Positions 1 to 10,387 of a DNA stretch of 64,000 nt are shown in pieces (within the stretch, counting starts at the first letter, position 1; each line of letters starts with the position of its first letter). The DNA is from Cinnamomum chago. Lineage: Eukaryota > Streptophyta > Magnoliopsida > Laurales > Lauraceae. Position numbers and translations under genes: made by a program. The stretch covers positions 17,636,501 to 17,700,500 of the forward strand of contig CP142456.1 in assembly GCA_038049695.1 (NCBI GenBank), given 5' to 3'. Under the pieces are notes generated by a model that saw only the letters and a list, made by a program, of their open reading frames with translations, was not told where the DNA came from and did not search any database.

Positions 1-222
1 CAAGTGTAGAAATATGGAATGGACAGCCAACAAATGGTCTTGGTGTCCAAACCTAGGGTGCTTGGAGCTAAGAAGAAACCATACAAGTGGGAAGAGGAAG
101 CCCGTGCTACCAAATGAAAAGCCTATAAATGTGGGCAGGATAATCCAAAGCACAGCATACAGCTCAAGATTGGTTCTTAGGCTGTCGGGTGACTTGCGGG
201 GTTGCATCCAACTGAGCAACAT
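1..222 (-). CDS. possible partial ORF running off the left edge, unidentified
   Basis: On the minus strand a frame is open from an ATG at 220-222 to position 1 (74 codons, no stop in view) and also stays open upstream of that ATG. The translation begins MLLSWMQPRKSPDSLRTNLE and then has a hydrophobic stretch (AVLWIILPTFIGFSFGSTGF) followed by a second one (LFPLVWFLLSS), which would suit a membrane protein. I recognise no family. The plus strand is also open here (14-370), so this may be chance. It is kept because the minus translation looks more protein-like than the plus one. The gene, if real, continues to the left of the window. Confidence 0.2.
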   Translation of the reverse strand, partial: MLLSWMQPRKSPDSLRTNLELYAVLWIILPTFIGFSFGSTGFLFPLVWFLLSSKHPRFGHQDHLLAVHSIFLHL

Positions 223-1639
223 CTTAATGTCATGGAGTAGGAAAAATGTTCTCTTATGGGCAGACTGCATGTGCAGTCCTAGGGCCCACAGGGACCCACA
301 TTTGATTAGTGCAACCCTTATTATAATCTTATCATCACATGATTTGGCATCAAGCCTAATCTTACACTAATTGAATCTTTACTCACCGTTGGATCGAATC
401 TAAAAAATATTATATAGTTATACTGTATTTAAAATAATATATTAAACTTTAAGGTTATTAGGTTATTAAATCAAAGTCTAGGATAATTTGATTGACAGTC
501 TTTTTGTTTTTTTTTTTGCTTCCTTTGTCCATAGGGAGACATTTCCATCTGCCTCCTCCCATTGGCATACATTTATCTAAATGAGCCCCCATAAGCTGGA
601 CCGCATATGACCAACATGCAGTATGCTTGTAAGAGAACATTCTCACAAGTTGGAACAGTGGTAAGGTATCGCCTCATGTGAGAAATTTTAGCAAAAGAAA
701 ATCAAGGTCCCATCTCAGACTATCATTATAGAGAATTTTATACTAATTAAAGTTAAGTTTGTGCAGAAAATTAATTTAGTTCATTTTTTCACTTTTTCTT
801 AAAAGAAATCAGTTGCATCAAAATAGAACTTTCTTCTCCATGGAAAAGCGCTCTCACTTTCTAAACTTTTCTTGCCATAAACATAACCTACATTTCCTAG
901 CACGTCTGCACCTGGCTTCATCTTACTAAAAAAAAAAAAAAAAAAAATCCTTGCTCACCATCATTATTTCTACAGTTGCCATCCATTTCTGATGAATCAT
1001 ACTTGGGTTCTGATACATAACAGAGGTCCAAACATGGTCATATAGAATCAATTTTGACCGGATGATTGCAGTTGAATATTCTGAAGAACTTGCAACACCA
1101 ACAGCGGTTCAGATGAAAAGGACAAATTTTGGGTGAGCTAACGTGTAGGCATCCTGATTTGTCACATCCAGTATGTGTACCTAGGACATGTTTGCAGAAG
1201 TGCTCTTTACTTTAAGGCTATTTGTTTTTACTTTATTCGTGACTTGACCTCCACCTTATTTTTACTCCTCCACAGTGCAAGCAAAGGACCTGTTTGCAAG
1301 GGGGTTTCTGCCGATTGGAACGCTCGGCTGTTTTTTTTACTGGAATACATGAAATTTTTGTCCGGAAGATTTTGAAATTATCAAACATACTGAAATTCTT
1401 GAATGCACGTTAGTACTTAAACATGTAGAAATTTCACCAAAAAGCATTGTGGTTGGAAATATTTTTAAATTCTCAAAGGTCATTTGAGTATTTTTAAGTG
1501 GCTGAAATTTTAAAATGCTTACGAAGAATCGTGACATTTACATATACAAGAGGATAATATGTCACATCATGTCCAAAAAACTCAAATATGGCAAATTTCT
1601 GTAAGAGATTCTAGTGAAGAAACAGTCTTGTTTCTAGAG
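223..1639. other. intergenic, no gene seen
   Basis: AT-rich DNA without a supportable ORF. It contains an A-run near 930-947. A short stretch around 600-650 resembles, in inverted orientation, the sequence around 240-280 (shared core AAGAGAACATT), which hints at an old foldback element, but no clear termini are visible. Confidence 0.5.
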
Positions 1640-2215
1640 AGAATTTCACTTAAAGGAACTATTTGTTTGGTGTGAGAATTCCGAGAATTCCAAATGCTTC
1701 CCCTGAAATAGATTTCCAAATGCTCAACCCTTTTCTAGCATTTGGAATAATGAAATTCTAAGAATTCATAGGCATGTTTATTCGTAAGAATTGTGAGAAT
1801 TCTTATCTATGAGAATTTTGTGAATTCCAAATGCTACCCCAAAAGTAGAATTCCAAATATTCAACCCCACTTTAAGCATTTGGATTGCTAGAATTCTAGG
1901 AATTTACAAGACTAAAAGTGCCTATTCAAGTAGTTAGGAATTATGAATTCTTACAACAAACAGTACATTTAAAATGCTCAAGGGACAAGAAGCCACGTTA
2001 TGCTAGAAATCCCTAACAAGCCCAAATCCTTGTAAAAAATACATTGAACCAAACAAGCTCTAACGAAAGTACATTTTCATGTGGTCTAAAATTTCGAATT
2101 CTTGGGTCAAACAAAATATTTGAAATGCTTAGGGAACAAAATGTCACATAATACCAGAAATTACCAAAGCCCAATTCCTTGTAAAAAATGTCTTTAACCA
2201 AACGGGCCCTAAGAG
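1640..2215. repeat. internally repetitive TE-derived segment
   Basis: Phrases such as GAGAATTC..CCAAATGCT recur through 1660-1930. A unit of about 160 bp is duplicated in tandem at roughly 1975-2060 and 2135-2215; both copies hold CTTGTAAAAAAT followed by AACCAAAC. The right boundary CCAAACGGGCCCTAA looks like a Harbinger-type terminus, but I found no matching left end, so the element is truncated or rearranged. Confidence 0.4.
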
Positions 2216-3889
2216 AAGCTTATTTAATATTTTCTTGCAATGTTTTATATGGTGGGATTCATTGGGATTGGTGATAATGTGACATGCTTGTGGGGTGTGA
2301 TCTAGGGATCCTCAAGGCATTCCTGAGGCTGCTTAGTGAAACTCTTTATCAAAAGTCTAAATTGCTCAAAAGAATGTCAAGTTCTCATGAGCTATTAAAA
2401 AGTCTCACTACAGTAACAGTAGGGCACATTAAAATTATCACCTATATTTTCCTGAATATGTTCTTTGAACTGATGAATTAGATGAGAACCCATACCAGAG
2501 GAGTCATTTGAGTAGATTAGATTTTTTATAAATTGCCATTTTGTTGGATCACACGAAGTTTTCGCGAGTCGAGCCTCAAAAATGAAATCGCACGTGTAAC
2601 ATCATCGACCATTTTAAATTATTAGTAAATAGATTAGTCTCTCCAGCAGTATTGCCTGCCCATTTTATCCAAAGCTGCAGTAAACAGGGTTAAGAATTAA
2701 AAAGAAAAAAAAAACCAGAAATTGCTCCCCTTCAATTTCAATGTTAAGGAAAGTGCCAGAAAAGTCTGGAGAATTTAGAGCAGTTTTCAACGGCCATTAG
2801 TATTTCTGGCCATGGCAAGTTCACATTCTTCATTGGATTACTTTATCTGTCGGATCACTAGCTCGTATATGGATGTAGGCTGATCTATTGTTTATATTCT
2901 TCAAATCCCATGCTAATTTAGGGTATGACTAGATCCTGGCAATCCCACACAGATTAAGGGTCAGGATCAAGGATACAAGGGCCCTTGTACAATTGCTGTG
3001 TCTAAAGAATTCCATTTTCACAAGCAAAGCATTATCCCTTCCAAGAAGTGAAAGATAAAAATACATGGTCTCCCTTTACTATTTACCCCTCAGTTTGTTG
3101 TGGGCCACTCAAGTGAGATATAAATGGAAGGTCCAGGCAGACACTCTAATGGCCCACCCATCAGTATAGTTGGTCTACCTTTTTTTTTTTTTTTTTTTAT
3201 AACTTTTTGGCAAACCTATGCATAGTACCTAGGTAAGGAAGGGTCCTTCCAATCACAACTTTGTTTTTTTTTTTTTTGTGGTAGAACTTCCAATAACTTG
3301 GACTCTAGTAATTTCAATTCAGACAGTAATCCAGCAATAAAACTCAAAACGCTCTCTACCGTTGTATTTGTTTTCTTGCTCATTTCTTCATAGTACAAGG
3401 GAGGAGTTGATAGTGGTCCAACTCCTCCCACTTCTGTTTAAGAGCAGTATAGTACTCTTGCATGGAGGATTTCGAGTTGAAAAGTGACAATTTCTCTCTC
3501 TAAAAGATAAATTTGATTCAAAATGATTTTCTGAAAATATATATTTGGCACATGTTTGATGTAGAACAAGTAGCAAAACTATTTTTGGAACAATAAGATC
3601 ACAAATCAAGCCGAAAAGCTTAAAGGATAGTGTTAACTTCAAACAGCATAACTTTTGATCCAAGTATCATCTCACGACATACAGGTACTCATTTTGAAGA
3701 ATAAGTTCTCCACAAAAACTGCATTTGACCTCCAAAACGGCCTCATTCATGTTCAACACTAATTGTCATTGGTAGGCAGTTGTCAATAGCGCAGAGTACG
3801 TTGATAGCTTCAAAATGAGTACTCGCACATCGTGAGACGATAAAATAGGTCAAACTTGTTCCATACAAACTTAAGAGTATGTTAATAAC
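2216..3889. other. intergenic, no gene seen
   Basis: No coding pattern. Holds a T-run at about 3180-3200 and a shorter one near 3264-3278. Minus-strand open frames at 3216-3663 are low-complexity and match nothing I know. Confidence 0.5.
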
Positions 3890-4014
3890 TAGTTACACCA
3901 AAAGCTCGAGCTGTTACTGAACGTCATAACAAAGTATAACATTCCCCCCCAAAGGAAAGCCGCTCTAATTCCAAACAAACCTAACAAGCAAACAGAACGA
4001 CAATGTATCCTTGA

Positions 4015-4122
4015 ACGGCTTTCCGTTCGAATTCAAAACCCAACAGATAGAAGGATGGAATGGAACAAACGGCTTTCTGTTCGAATTCAAAACCCAACAG
4101 ATAGACGGACGGAATGGAACAT
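4015..4122. repeat. 54-bp tandem duplication
   Basis: Two adjacent copies of a unit starting ACGGCTTTC(C/T)GTTCGAATTC at 4015 and 4069 (period 54), with few differences. The duplicate lies just upstream of a SINE-like segment. Confidence 0.6.
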
Positions 4123-4144
4123 ACCAGACAGATGGAGGTAACAT

Positions 4145-4245
4145 GCCTCTCAAGGGTCTCGAACTCGTGATCTTTGGCCCTGATGCCATATTAATAACTG
4201 GAAACACCAAAAGCTCGTGTTGTTAATGAACGTCATCAGAAAATA
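4145..4245 (-). mobile_element. possible tRNA-derived SINE fragment
   Basis: On the minus strand GGCATCAGGGCC is followed by GAGTTCGAGACCC, which resembles a pol III B box. A flanking phrase (CCAAAAGCTCG) recurs at about 3900 and 4209. No poly(A) tail or target-site duplication was found, so this is tentative. Confidence 0.3.
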
Positions 4246-4837
4246 TATTAACAGAGTAGAGCATCACCTTGGTGGGAGCAACAACTCTCACAAATAAAGC
4301 AAGACAAAGCACCCATTCAAATATGAAAAAGAATGAAACGAATAATGCGTGAACTGATGTAAAACAAGTGGTTAAACAATTCCTAGAAAAAGATCTCAAG
4401 ATCAAGCCAAAAGACTTTAATGATAATGTCAAACTTTCAATGGTCATAACTTTTGGTCCGGTTATCGTCTCGCACGAAGTACTCATTTCAAAACTTTTAA
4501 CGTGATCTACCCTATAGACAATTGCCAAATGCAGTTGGTGCCATAGGAGAAGGTTTGAGACTTGAGAGCATTTAAAAGGTCAAAAATGCAGTTTTCTTGT
4601 AAATCTTACTATTTATAGTATGTTTCTATTTTTCTTATTTTAGGGCTCTTTTATCCATTTGAGTCTGAATTTTTATTAAATGTCCTAAGAAACAAATTGG
4701 AATTAGTTCGAAGGTTTTTATGAAATTTGAATTTTTTTTTACTTTTTTTTTATAGAAGTCATATTATATTTCTAATGAGAATAATATGATTTGAATTTCA
4801 TTCCAATCTTTATCAGAAGTCTCCAAAGAGAAATAAT

Positions 4838-4979
4838 CTATGATGCACGGATACTTCGAAATGGGCAACGTATTGTGTCGTATCGTATCCGATACTTCAC
4901 TTTTTATGTGTTAAATCCGTGTCCCTGCCATGTCTATGGCGTATCCTAGCCGTATCCATACCGTATCTGGGCATCATAG
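4838..4979 (+). mobile_element. 142-bp hAT-like MITE, copy 1
   Basis: Terminal inverted repeats CTATGATGC...GCATCATAG bound a 142-bp element flanked on both sides by the exact 8-bp duplication GAAATAAT (4830-4837 and 4980-4987). An 8-bp duplication is the hallmark of hAT transposition. Inside are repeated GTATC/CGTATCC phrases. The same family occurs at 29922-30059 and 32070-32211. Confidence 0.85.
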
Positions 4980-4987
4980 GAAATAAT

Positions 4988-6272
4988 ATGGTTTTCAGTT
5001 TCTCTTTAGGACATGTTTGTACAGTGTGCATGGAGTTATTTGATGAGTCCCACCTGATAAAGACATCAAAAGAACTCAGTTGTAAAGAAGACCCATACAA
5101 ACCGTAGATTGAAAGTTTGGTTTTACCCATTTAGGAAAGAAATTATGTTCATACCTTCGGAATGTACATGAGACTATAAGGCCCTTTGATCAACAAGAAA
5201 GTCCAAGATCAGCAGCAACAAACATGTATGGTCCCTTACGAACCTGATCTGTTTATCAAGAAATGGAGGGCTTGGATGGATTGATGACAGAAGTAGAATG
5301 GCCTTCATATCCTACCAGTCTTCATGGATGGTCCTAGGAACTTGATGAGCATGCTCGAAAGACCTTAACAGCCTTGGTGCCTACTAGATAGAGCGGCCCA
5401 AAGGGCCGGCCAACCCTGCTGTAAAGGACACTACCACTAGATTTGGGACTAAATCTGCTTGCGGACGGTAGAGGATGGGGAGGACAGATATCTAAAATTA
5501 ATCTTGCAGGCGAACTAGCTTGTTGATAAAAATAGTAAATAGAAAAGGAAGAATGAAGAGAATAAGCTGATCCATCAAAATAGCATGCCCAACAACTGGA
5601 TTCTTTTGGCTTGCAGCCCTTGATTACAAATATGGTAGGATTTTAGGGATACTAAACGAAGACAAACTGTAATCAATCGATCTACTTACAATTACTACAA
5701 TGAATCACTCAAATATGTAAAAGAAAATTGTCTTATATGGTGCTCCACAATACCATGTAACTTCCAACAGTGAATATTTCATGCTAACAAAAAATTCCAA
5801 CAGCGAATAAAATCAGATTTTAGTGAAAAAGAAGAAAAGAGAGAATACAAGAAGAGAGGAAAATAGACTAATGTGTGTTTAGATTATTAATGTCTTCTAA
5901 ACACATTATTCATATGTAAGCCTACGCCAATATACAAAAGTATCTGACACTACCACACAGATAAGATGAATAAATAGTAAAAAGTGAAAAGAAATAAGAA
6001 TCCCAAATCCCACCCCCAGGTCCCAACACCTCCACCCACTAATAAACAAAGCCAACCTCTCTTTTTCAAGCTGGAGCAAAAATATTAGCTATGCTCAGAA
6101 GTCAGAACTTGCACCAAGTTGTTAAGATAACTCTCACTGATGCCTTCCTGAAAAACCAGCACGTTGCTCGTCAAACTTGCTACAAATAATCAACGTTCCT
6201 CTTAAGTGACCCATCCTCTAAAAAGGTGACAAGCCATCTACTTGATTTTTCAGTAGGCGACAAATACAAGTA
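4988..6272. other. intergenic, no gene seen
   Basis: AT-rich sequence with no supportable coding region, RNA gene or bounded repeat. Confidence 0.5.
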
Positions 6273-6314
6273 TTGAGCATAATGACTGAATCAATGGACA
6301 CCAGACATATCCGA

Positions 6315-6480
6315 AATATCCATCAAGGCAGACCATGGTTAAACCATAGGAATGCAACATATCTCGTATGGGACATATGCATATGCATTCACCAAGGATG
6401 GAAAGAAACCATACTCCACCTTATGAAACCTAGACATCTAGCGACAAGATCCATATCCAGCATCATTAAGTAATTGTTGA
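6315..6480 (+). pseudogene. Ty3/gypsy protease-region fragment
   Basis: The plus-strand translation around 6320-6475 (GRPWLNHRNATYLVW, then LHLMKPRHL and SISSIIK) lines up with the protease-region translation on the minus strand at 8553-8789 (GRPWMHDKNVTYGMR, FHPMKPTPP, SISIIIK). That region lies upstream of reverse transcriptase in plant gypsy polyproteins. It is an isolated piece with no neighbouring pol, so it is a decayed insertion fragment. Confidence 0.55.
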
Positions 6481-6838
6481 TATGGGTTTCTGACCCACTT
6501 AAGTAATGAAAAAAAAAAAGGGAGAGCTGTAGTAAAAAAAAAAAAAAAAATCAAGAATAGAGTTCTTTCTCAAGTTGAAAGGGAAACATAGGAGTAAAAA
6601 GTAGGGTCACTGAAAGGAACCATACTCCACCTTATGAAGCCTAGACATCTAGCGACAAGATCCATATCCAGGATCATTAAGTAATTGTTAATATGGGTTT
6701 CTGACCCACTTAAGTAATGAAAAAAGAAAAAGAAGAGGGGAGAGCTGTAGTCATAAAAAAAAATAAAAAATAAAAAATAAATCAAGAATAGAGTTCTTTC
6801 TCAAGTTGAAAGGGAAACATAGGAGTAAAAAGTAGGGT
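6401..6838. repeat. direct tandem duplication, about 211-bp period
   Basis: The segment beginning GAAA(G)AACCATACTCCACC at 6401 recurs at 6612 and runs in parallel to about 6838, differing mainly in A-run lengths. The duplication includes the 3' end of the gypsy fragment, so it happened after that insertion. Confidence 0.75.
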
Positions 6839-8211
6839 CTCTCTTTGGAGTCGAGATCAGAGCATCTTAATTTTTCCATCATAGTTGAGATTGCTGTTGA
6901 AGCCTAGTGCCTTCGGAGAGTGTCTAATTTCTTCTAAATAGCTTGAAAATTTGGTTTACAATGAGAAAGTGGGTGTTCATGATCTCCGTTGAAGCCTTGG
7001 TGTCTTTAAAGAGTGTCTGATTTCTTCTAGATTGCTTGAAATTTTGGTTTGTGGTGAGAAAGTGGGTAATATTGGATCATGTTTATTTGATTTAATACCT
7101 CAAGTTTTGGGCATAAACTTGGGAAGAAGGATGGATTGAATTCTCCCTTATTTTTATAGTGAATTTTCCTAGGATATTCCCCACAGTTGTTTCCTTCTCA
7201 TTGAATGGTTTGCGTAAAATTTCTTGTTTGAGGTTTCATAGGAGTGGCTGGTGCTTGCTTTTCTTTGGATTTTTCTCAATATTGTGAATACCTACTTGTG
7301 GGTTTTTTTTTTTTTAATTCACACAGAAGGCTTCGTTTTCAACAAGTAATCTCTCCAAGTGGAGCAAGTTTTAAATGGGAATGAAAACAAAAGAAGAGCT
7401 CATGTCAAGCTCCTTTACAAAATAGAAAAATGGCACACATAAGAATCGTGAGGTAAAAGATGGATCATTCTTGCATATTGGGCCCCTAGCCCAAAAATTG
7501 GACCATGGTCCACACATTCCATGCAATTTTTGTTGTTTCCTATTTATTATTTGGCTAACGATTTGCTTTGTTATTTTAAGCAGGATGGACAAAATATTCA
7601 TTTGGTAGATATTTGGTATCTAAATAATGAATAGCTTAGATCAAAACATTTCCGACCCCTTAACTAATAGATTATTGGATTAGAGGCTTCAGTTTGGTGC
7701 AAGACAACGTGCATAATACATATTCATGAAATAAGCTGGATGATCATCTCTTTACTATTAGTATAAAAATTTTTATGCGAGAAGCCCTTGTTGGGATTCG
7801 TAGCTCCCTATGAGATTAGAAGTGTTGTCTAAACCATGGATCTTTTTCTCGTGTCTCAGGCAAGGACTGGAATCAACAAAAGATCAACACATCATATAGT
7901 CCACTTTTAAGGCTGGATTTGAACCTTTGTTCTATTCTCCACACATGTTTTATATGCTGGTGGCTGTATGTACAGTTTGGGGAGTTTCATGACTGTTCTT
8001 AAATCCCTTCTAAGGTAGCATCAGATCTGTTTGGAGGACACATCTTCCAAGCACTTGCCTGATTTCCAAGTCGAGTATAAATCCAGTTTAGCCTTGTTTC
8101 CGGGTTGGAACTTTAAATCTTAAGACAAAGCGACACTCTGATGCTATCAGTCCCTTCTAGGTTGTAAGGACTAAAACTATCTGGGCAGCCTATAACAAGA
8201 AAAAATCATGA
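6839..8211. other. intergenic, no gene seen
   Basis: No convincing coding region. A degenerate duplicated phrase (TTGAAGCCT..TGTCTGATTTCTTCTA) occurs near 6895 and 6985. Confidence 0.45.
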
Positions 8212-8555
8212 TACAGGCCATAGGGTTAGGGCTTGAGTGGAAGTGCCAAAGCATGTGTCCACAAACACTATCCGAGATGTCCACAGAGATTTAACCCCAA
8301 CAGATAACACCAATTCAAATTGTATTAATCAAGTCTGAGAAACAAATCTCGACAATGCAATATAAATAAGAAAAGCAAACTTAGGAGCTAAGAAAACCTA
8401 ATCAAACTAGGAAACTAAGCAATTTTAGAAACTCATCCTAATTACAACTCTTAAATAAAATTAGAAACCTACTAAAAAATAATTAGAGAAATATAAAAAA
8501 TTATTCCTAAACTATCTTGGGTGGGACCACTTGTGGGCCTATCCGTTTTGCATCA
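8212..8555 (-). repeat. gypsy 3' LTR
   Basis: Aligns along its length with 10029-10387. Its outer end is TA rather than TG as read on the plus strand (TACAGGCC), a decayed terminus. The polypurine tract sits immediately inside, at about 8556-8566. Confidence 0.8.
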
Positions 8556-9950
8556 TTCCCCCCAGGTTGAAAGAAGAGTCCGTCCTCGCACTCGGGTCTT
8601 CTTCATGTTGCCATTGTAGACATGGTGTACTTGAAGAGCTTCCTTTATGATAATGGATATTGATCCTTTCTTTGGCGGTGTGGGCTTCATAGGATGGAAG
8701 GTGACTTCCTTTCCTTTGTGAGCAAACATATTGGTATTATTGCGCATGCCATAAGTTACATTCTTGTCGTGCATACATGGTCTTCCCAATAGTATATCAC
8801 GTCACCACTATCCATAGGTAGCACATCGCACCAAACTATATCTCTATAATCTTCACCAACGGCAAAAGTAACTTGACATGTATATCAGACTAGTACTTTG
8901 TCGCCTGTCATAAGCCATTTGACAAAATAGAGATGATAATGCTTTCAAACCTTCAGCTTTAAGCAATCCACAAGACATTGAGATATAATGTTTTCACAAC
9001 TTCCTCTATAATTACAACTATGCAAGATTGACCCTCTACTGTACATGTTGAATGAAAAATATTTTTCCACGATCATTTCTTTTTAACAATTGCCGTAGAC
9101 TCTTTGAGGATCATGAGAGCTTCACCATCCTTTTCAGTTTTTATTTCCTCCACCTCCTCTATTCCTTTGTCTTTAGGATCATCTTGTGTGTCCGGTTCAT
9201 CATATGCACCTTCCATGAAATTCATTCATTTTGGACATTCAAATGAAAGATGCCCCCTTTTGTTTACAATGAAAACATGTGATCCTATTCTGGTCTTCAG
9301 GCTTGGAGAAATTTTTTACCTAGGAACTCTCATTTGGATTAGAATCCAGCTTGATGGGGTCTTTTGTGCAGCCCATTTAGATGCAAGGATATGTTGTATA
9401 TCTATTCTCGAGCTTGATAATTTGCAATGCCTTCAGCCTTGATGGCATGTTGAATGATCTCATCAACATTATCAAAATTCTTGAATGCAAGGATATGTTG
9501 TATATCTATTCTCAACCCATGAAAATATCAGTCAACTACAACATCAACAAACTCATTTCGACAACAACAAGCTTGTATTATCATAGACTCTTTAGAATAT
9601 GCAACAACTGACCTGGATCCTTGTTTCAAATCTTGAAAACTTGAATGTGTAATTGACCGGGAGAAACTTTTGTTTCAAAAGATTTTTCATTTTTAATCCA
9701 AGTTTCAACAGGATCTATCTTTTGGTTCCTCCTTCTCTTTTGCAACTTGGCCCACCATATCGCAGCATAATTGCGAAATCGAGTTGCCACCAGTGTGACT
9801 TTACGGCCCTCCGTCATTGGCTTGTGCAAAAATATTCTCCACACACTAACCAATCCATAAATTCATTTGGTTTCAATTTTCCATCATATTCAGGAAGCAC
9901 GAGTTTAATCCCTAAATCTTGATCAACATTGAATGATGGGTTGATGGAAT
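8553..9950 (-). pseudogene. gypsy gag-protease remnant
   Basis: In minus-strand order: a gag segment at about 9930-9640 (EYDGKLKPNEFMDWL, then KVTLVATRFRNYAAIWW, typical of retrotransposon gag); a CCHC zinc knuckle at 9277-9234 (CFHCKQKG, then GHLSFEC after a frameshift); and a protease-proximal region at about 8900-8553 (VTFAVGEDYRD, GRPWMHDKNVTYG). Several frame changes and stops break it. The knuckle spacing C-x2-C-x4-H-x4-C is intact across the frameshift. No RT follows. Confidence 0.75.
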
Positions 9951-10008
9951 GGATAGGGAATAATCAGGATGATTACCTGACCACGCCAATCAATCGAAGG
10001 GGATTGTT

Positions 10009-10022
10009 CGGCTCTGATACCA
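10009..10022 (-). promoter_or_regulatory. retrotransposon primer binding site
   Basis: Minus strand reads ATGGTATCAGAGCC directly inside the 5' LTR, complementary to the 3' end of initiator tRNA-Met. This is the usual primer site for minus-strand DNA synthesis in plant LTR elements. Confidence 0.85.
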
Positions 10023-10028
10023 TACTGT

Positions 10029-10387
10029 TGCAGGCCCTAGGGTTAGGGCTTGTAAGGAAGTGCCGAAATACGTGTCCGCAAACACTATCTGAGATCTCCA
10101 CAGAGATTTCAGCACGAGGACGCACCTCAGTGGATAACACCAATTCAAATTCTATTAATCAAGTCTAGGAAATAAATCTCTACAATGTAATATAAATAAG
10201 AAAAGCAAACTTCGGGGCCATGAAAACCTAATCAAACTAGGAAACTAAGCAATTTTAGAAAGTTATCCTCATTACAACTCTTGTATAAAATTAGGAAACA
10301 ACTAACAAATAATTAGGGAAATATTAAAAAAAATATTCCTAAACTATCTTGTGTGGGACTACTTGCGGGCCTATCCGTTCTGCGTCA
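10029..10387 (-). repeat. gypsy 5' LTR
   Basis: 359 bp, TG...CA ends intact (TGACGCAG to GGCCTGCA in element sense). Pairs with 8212-8555. Confidence 0.85.

Larger units (their letters stand above)
8212..10387 (-). mobile_element. deleted Ty3/gypsy LTR retrotransposon with two LTRs
   Basis: Two direct repeats of about 350 bp (8212-8555 and 10029-10387) flank decayed gag and protease sequence read on the minus strand. The LTR begins TGACGCAGAACGG and ends GGCCTGCA in element orientation. A primer binding site complementary to initiator tRNA-Met (TGGTATCAGAGCC) lies just inside the 5' LTR. A purine-rich tract (CTGGGGGGAA) precedes the 3' LTR. Flanking CATGA and TACGA could be a 5-bp duplication decayed by transitions. 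Reverse transcriptase, RNase H and integrase are missing, so the copy would have depended on another element for movement. A solo LTR of the same family is at 29581-29918. Confidence 0.85.

Noticed and set aside
14-370. 118-codon plus-strand frame at the left edge
   Set aside because: The translation has no recognisable features and the opposite strand looks more protein-like; neither is secure.
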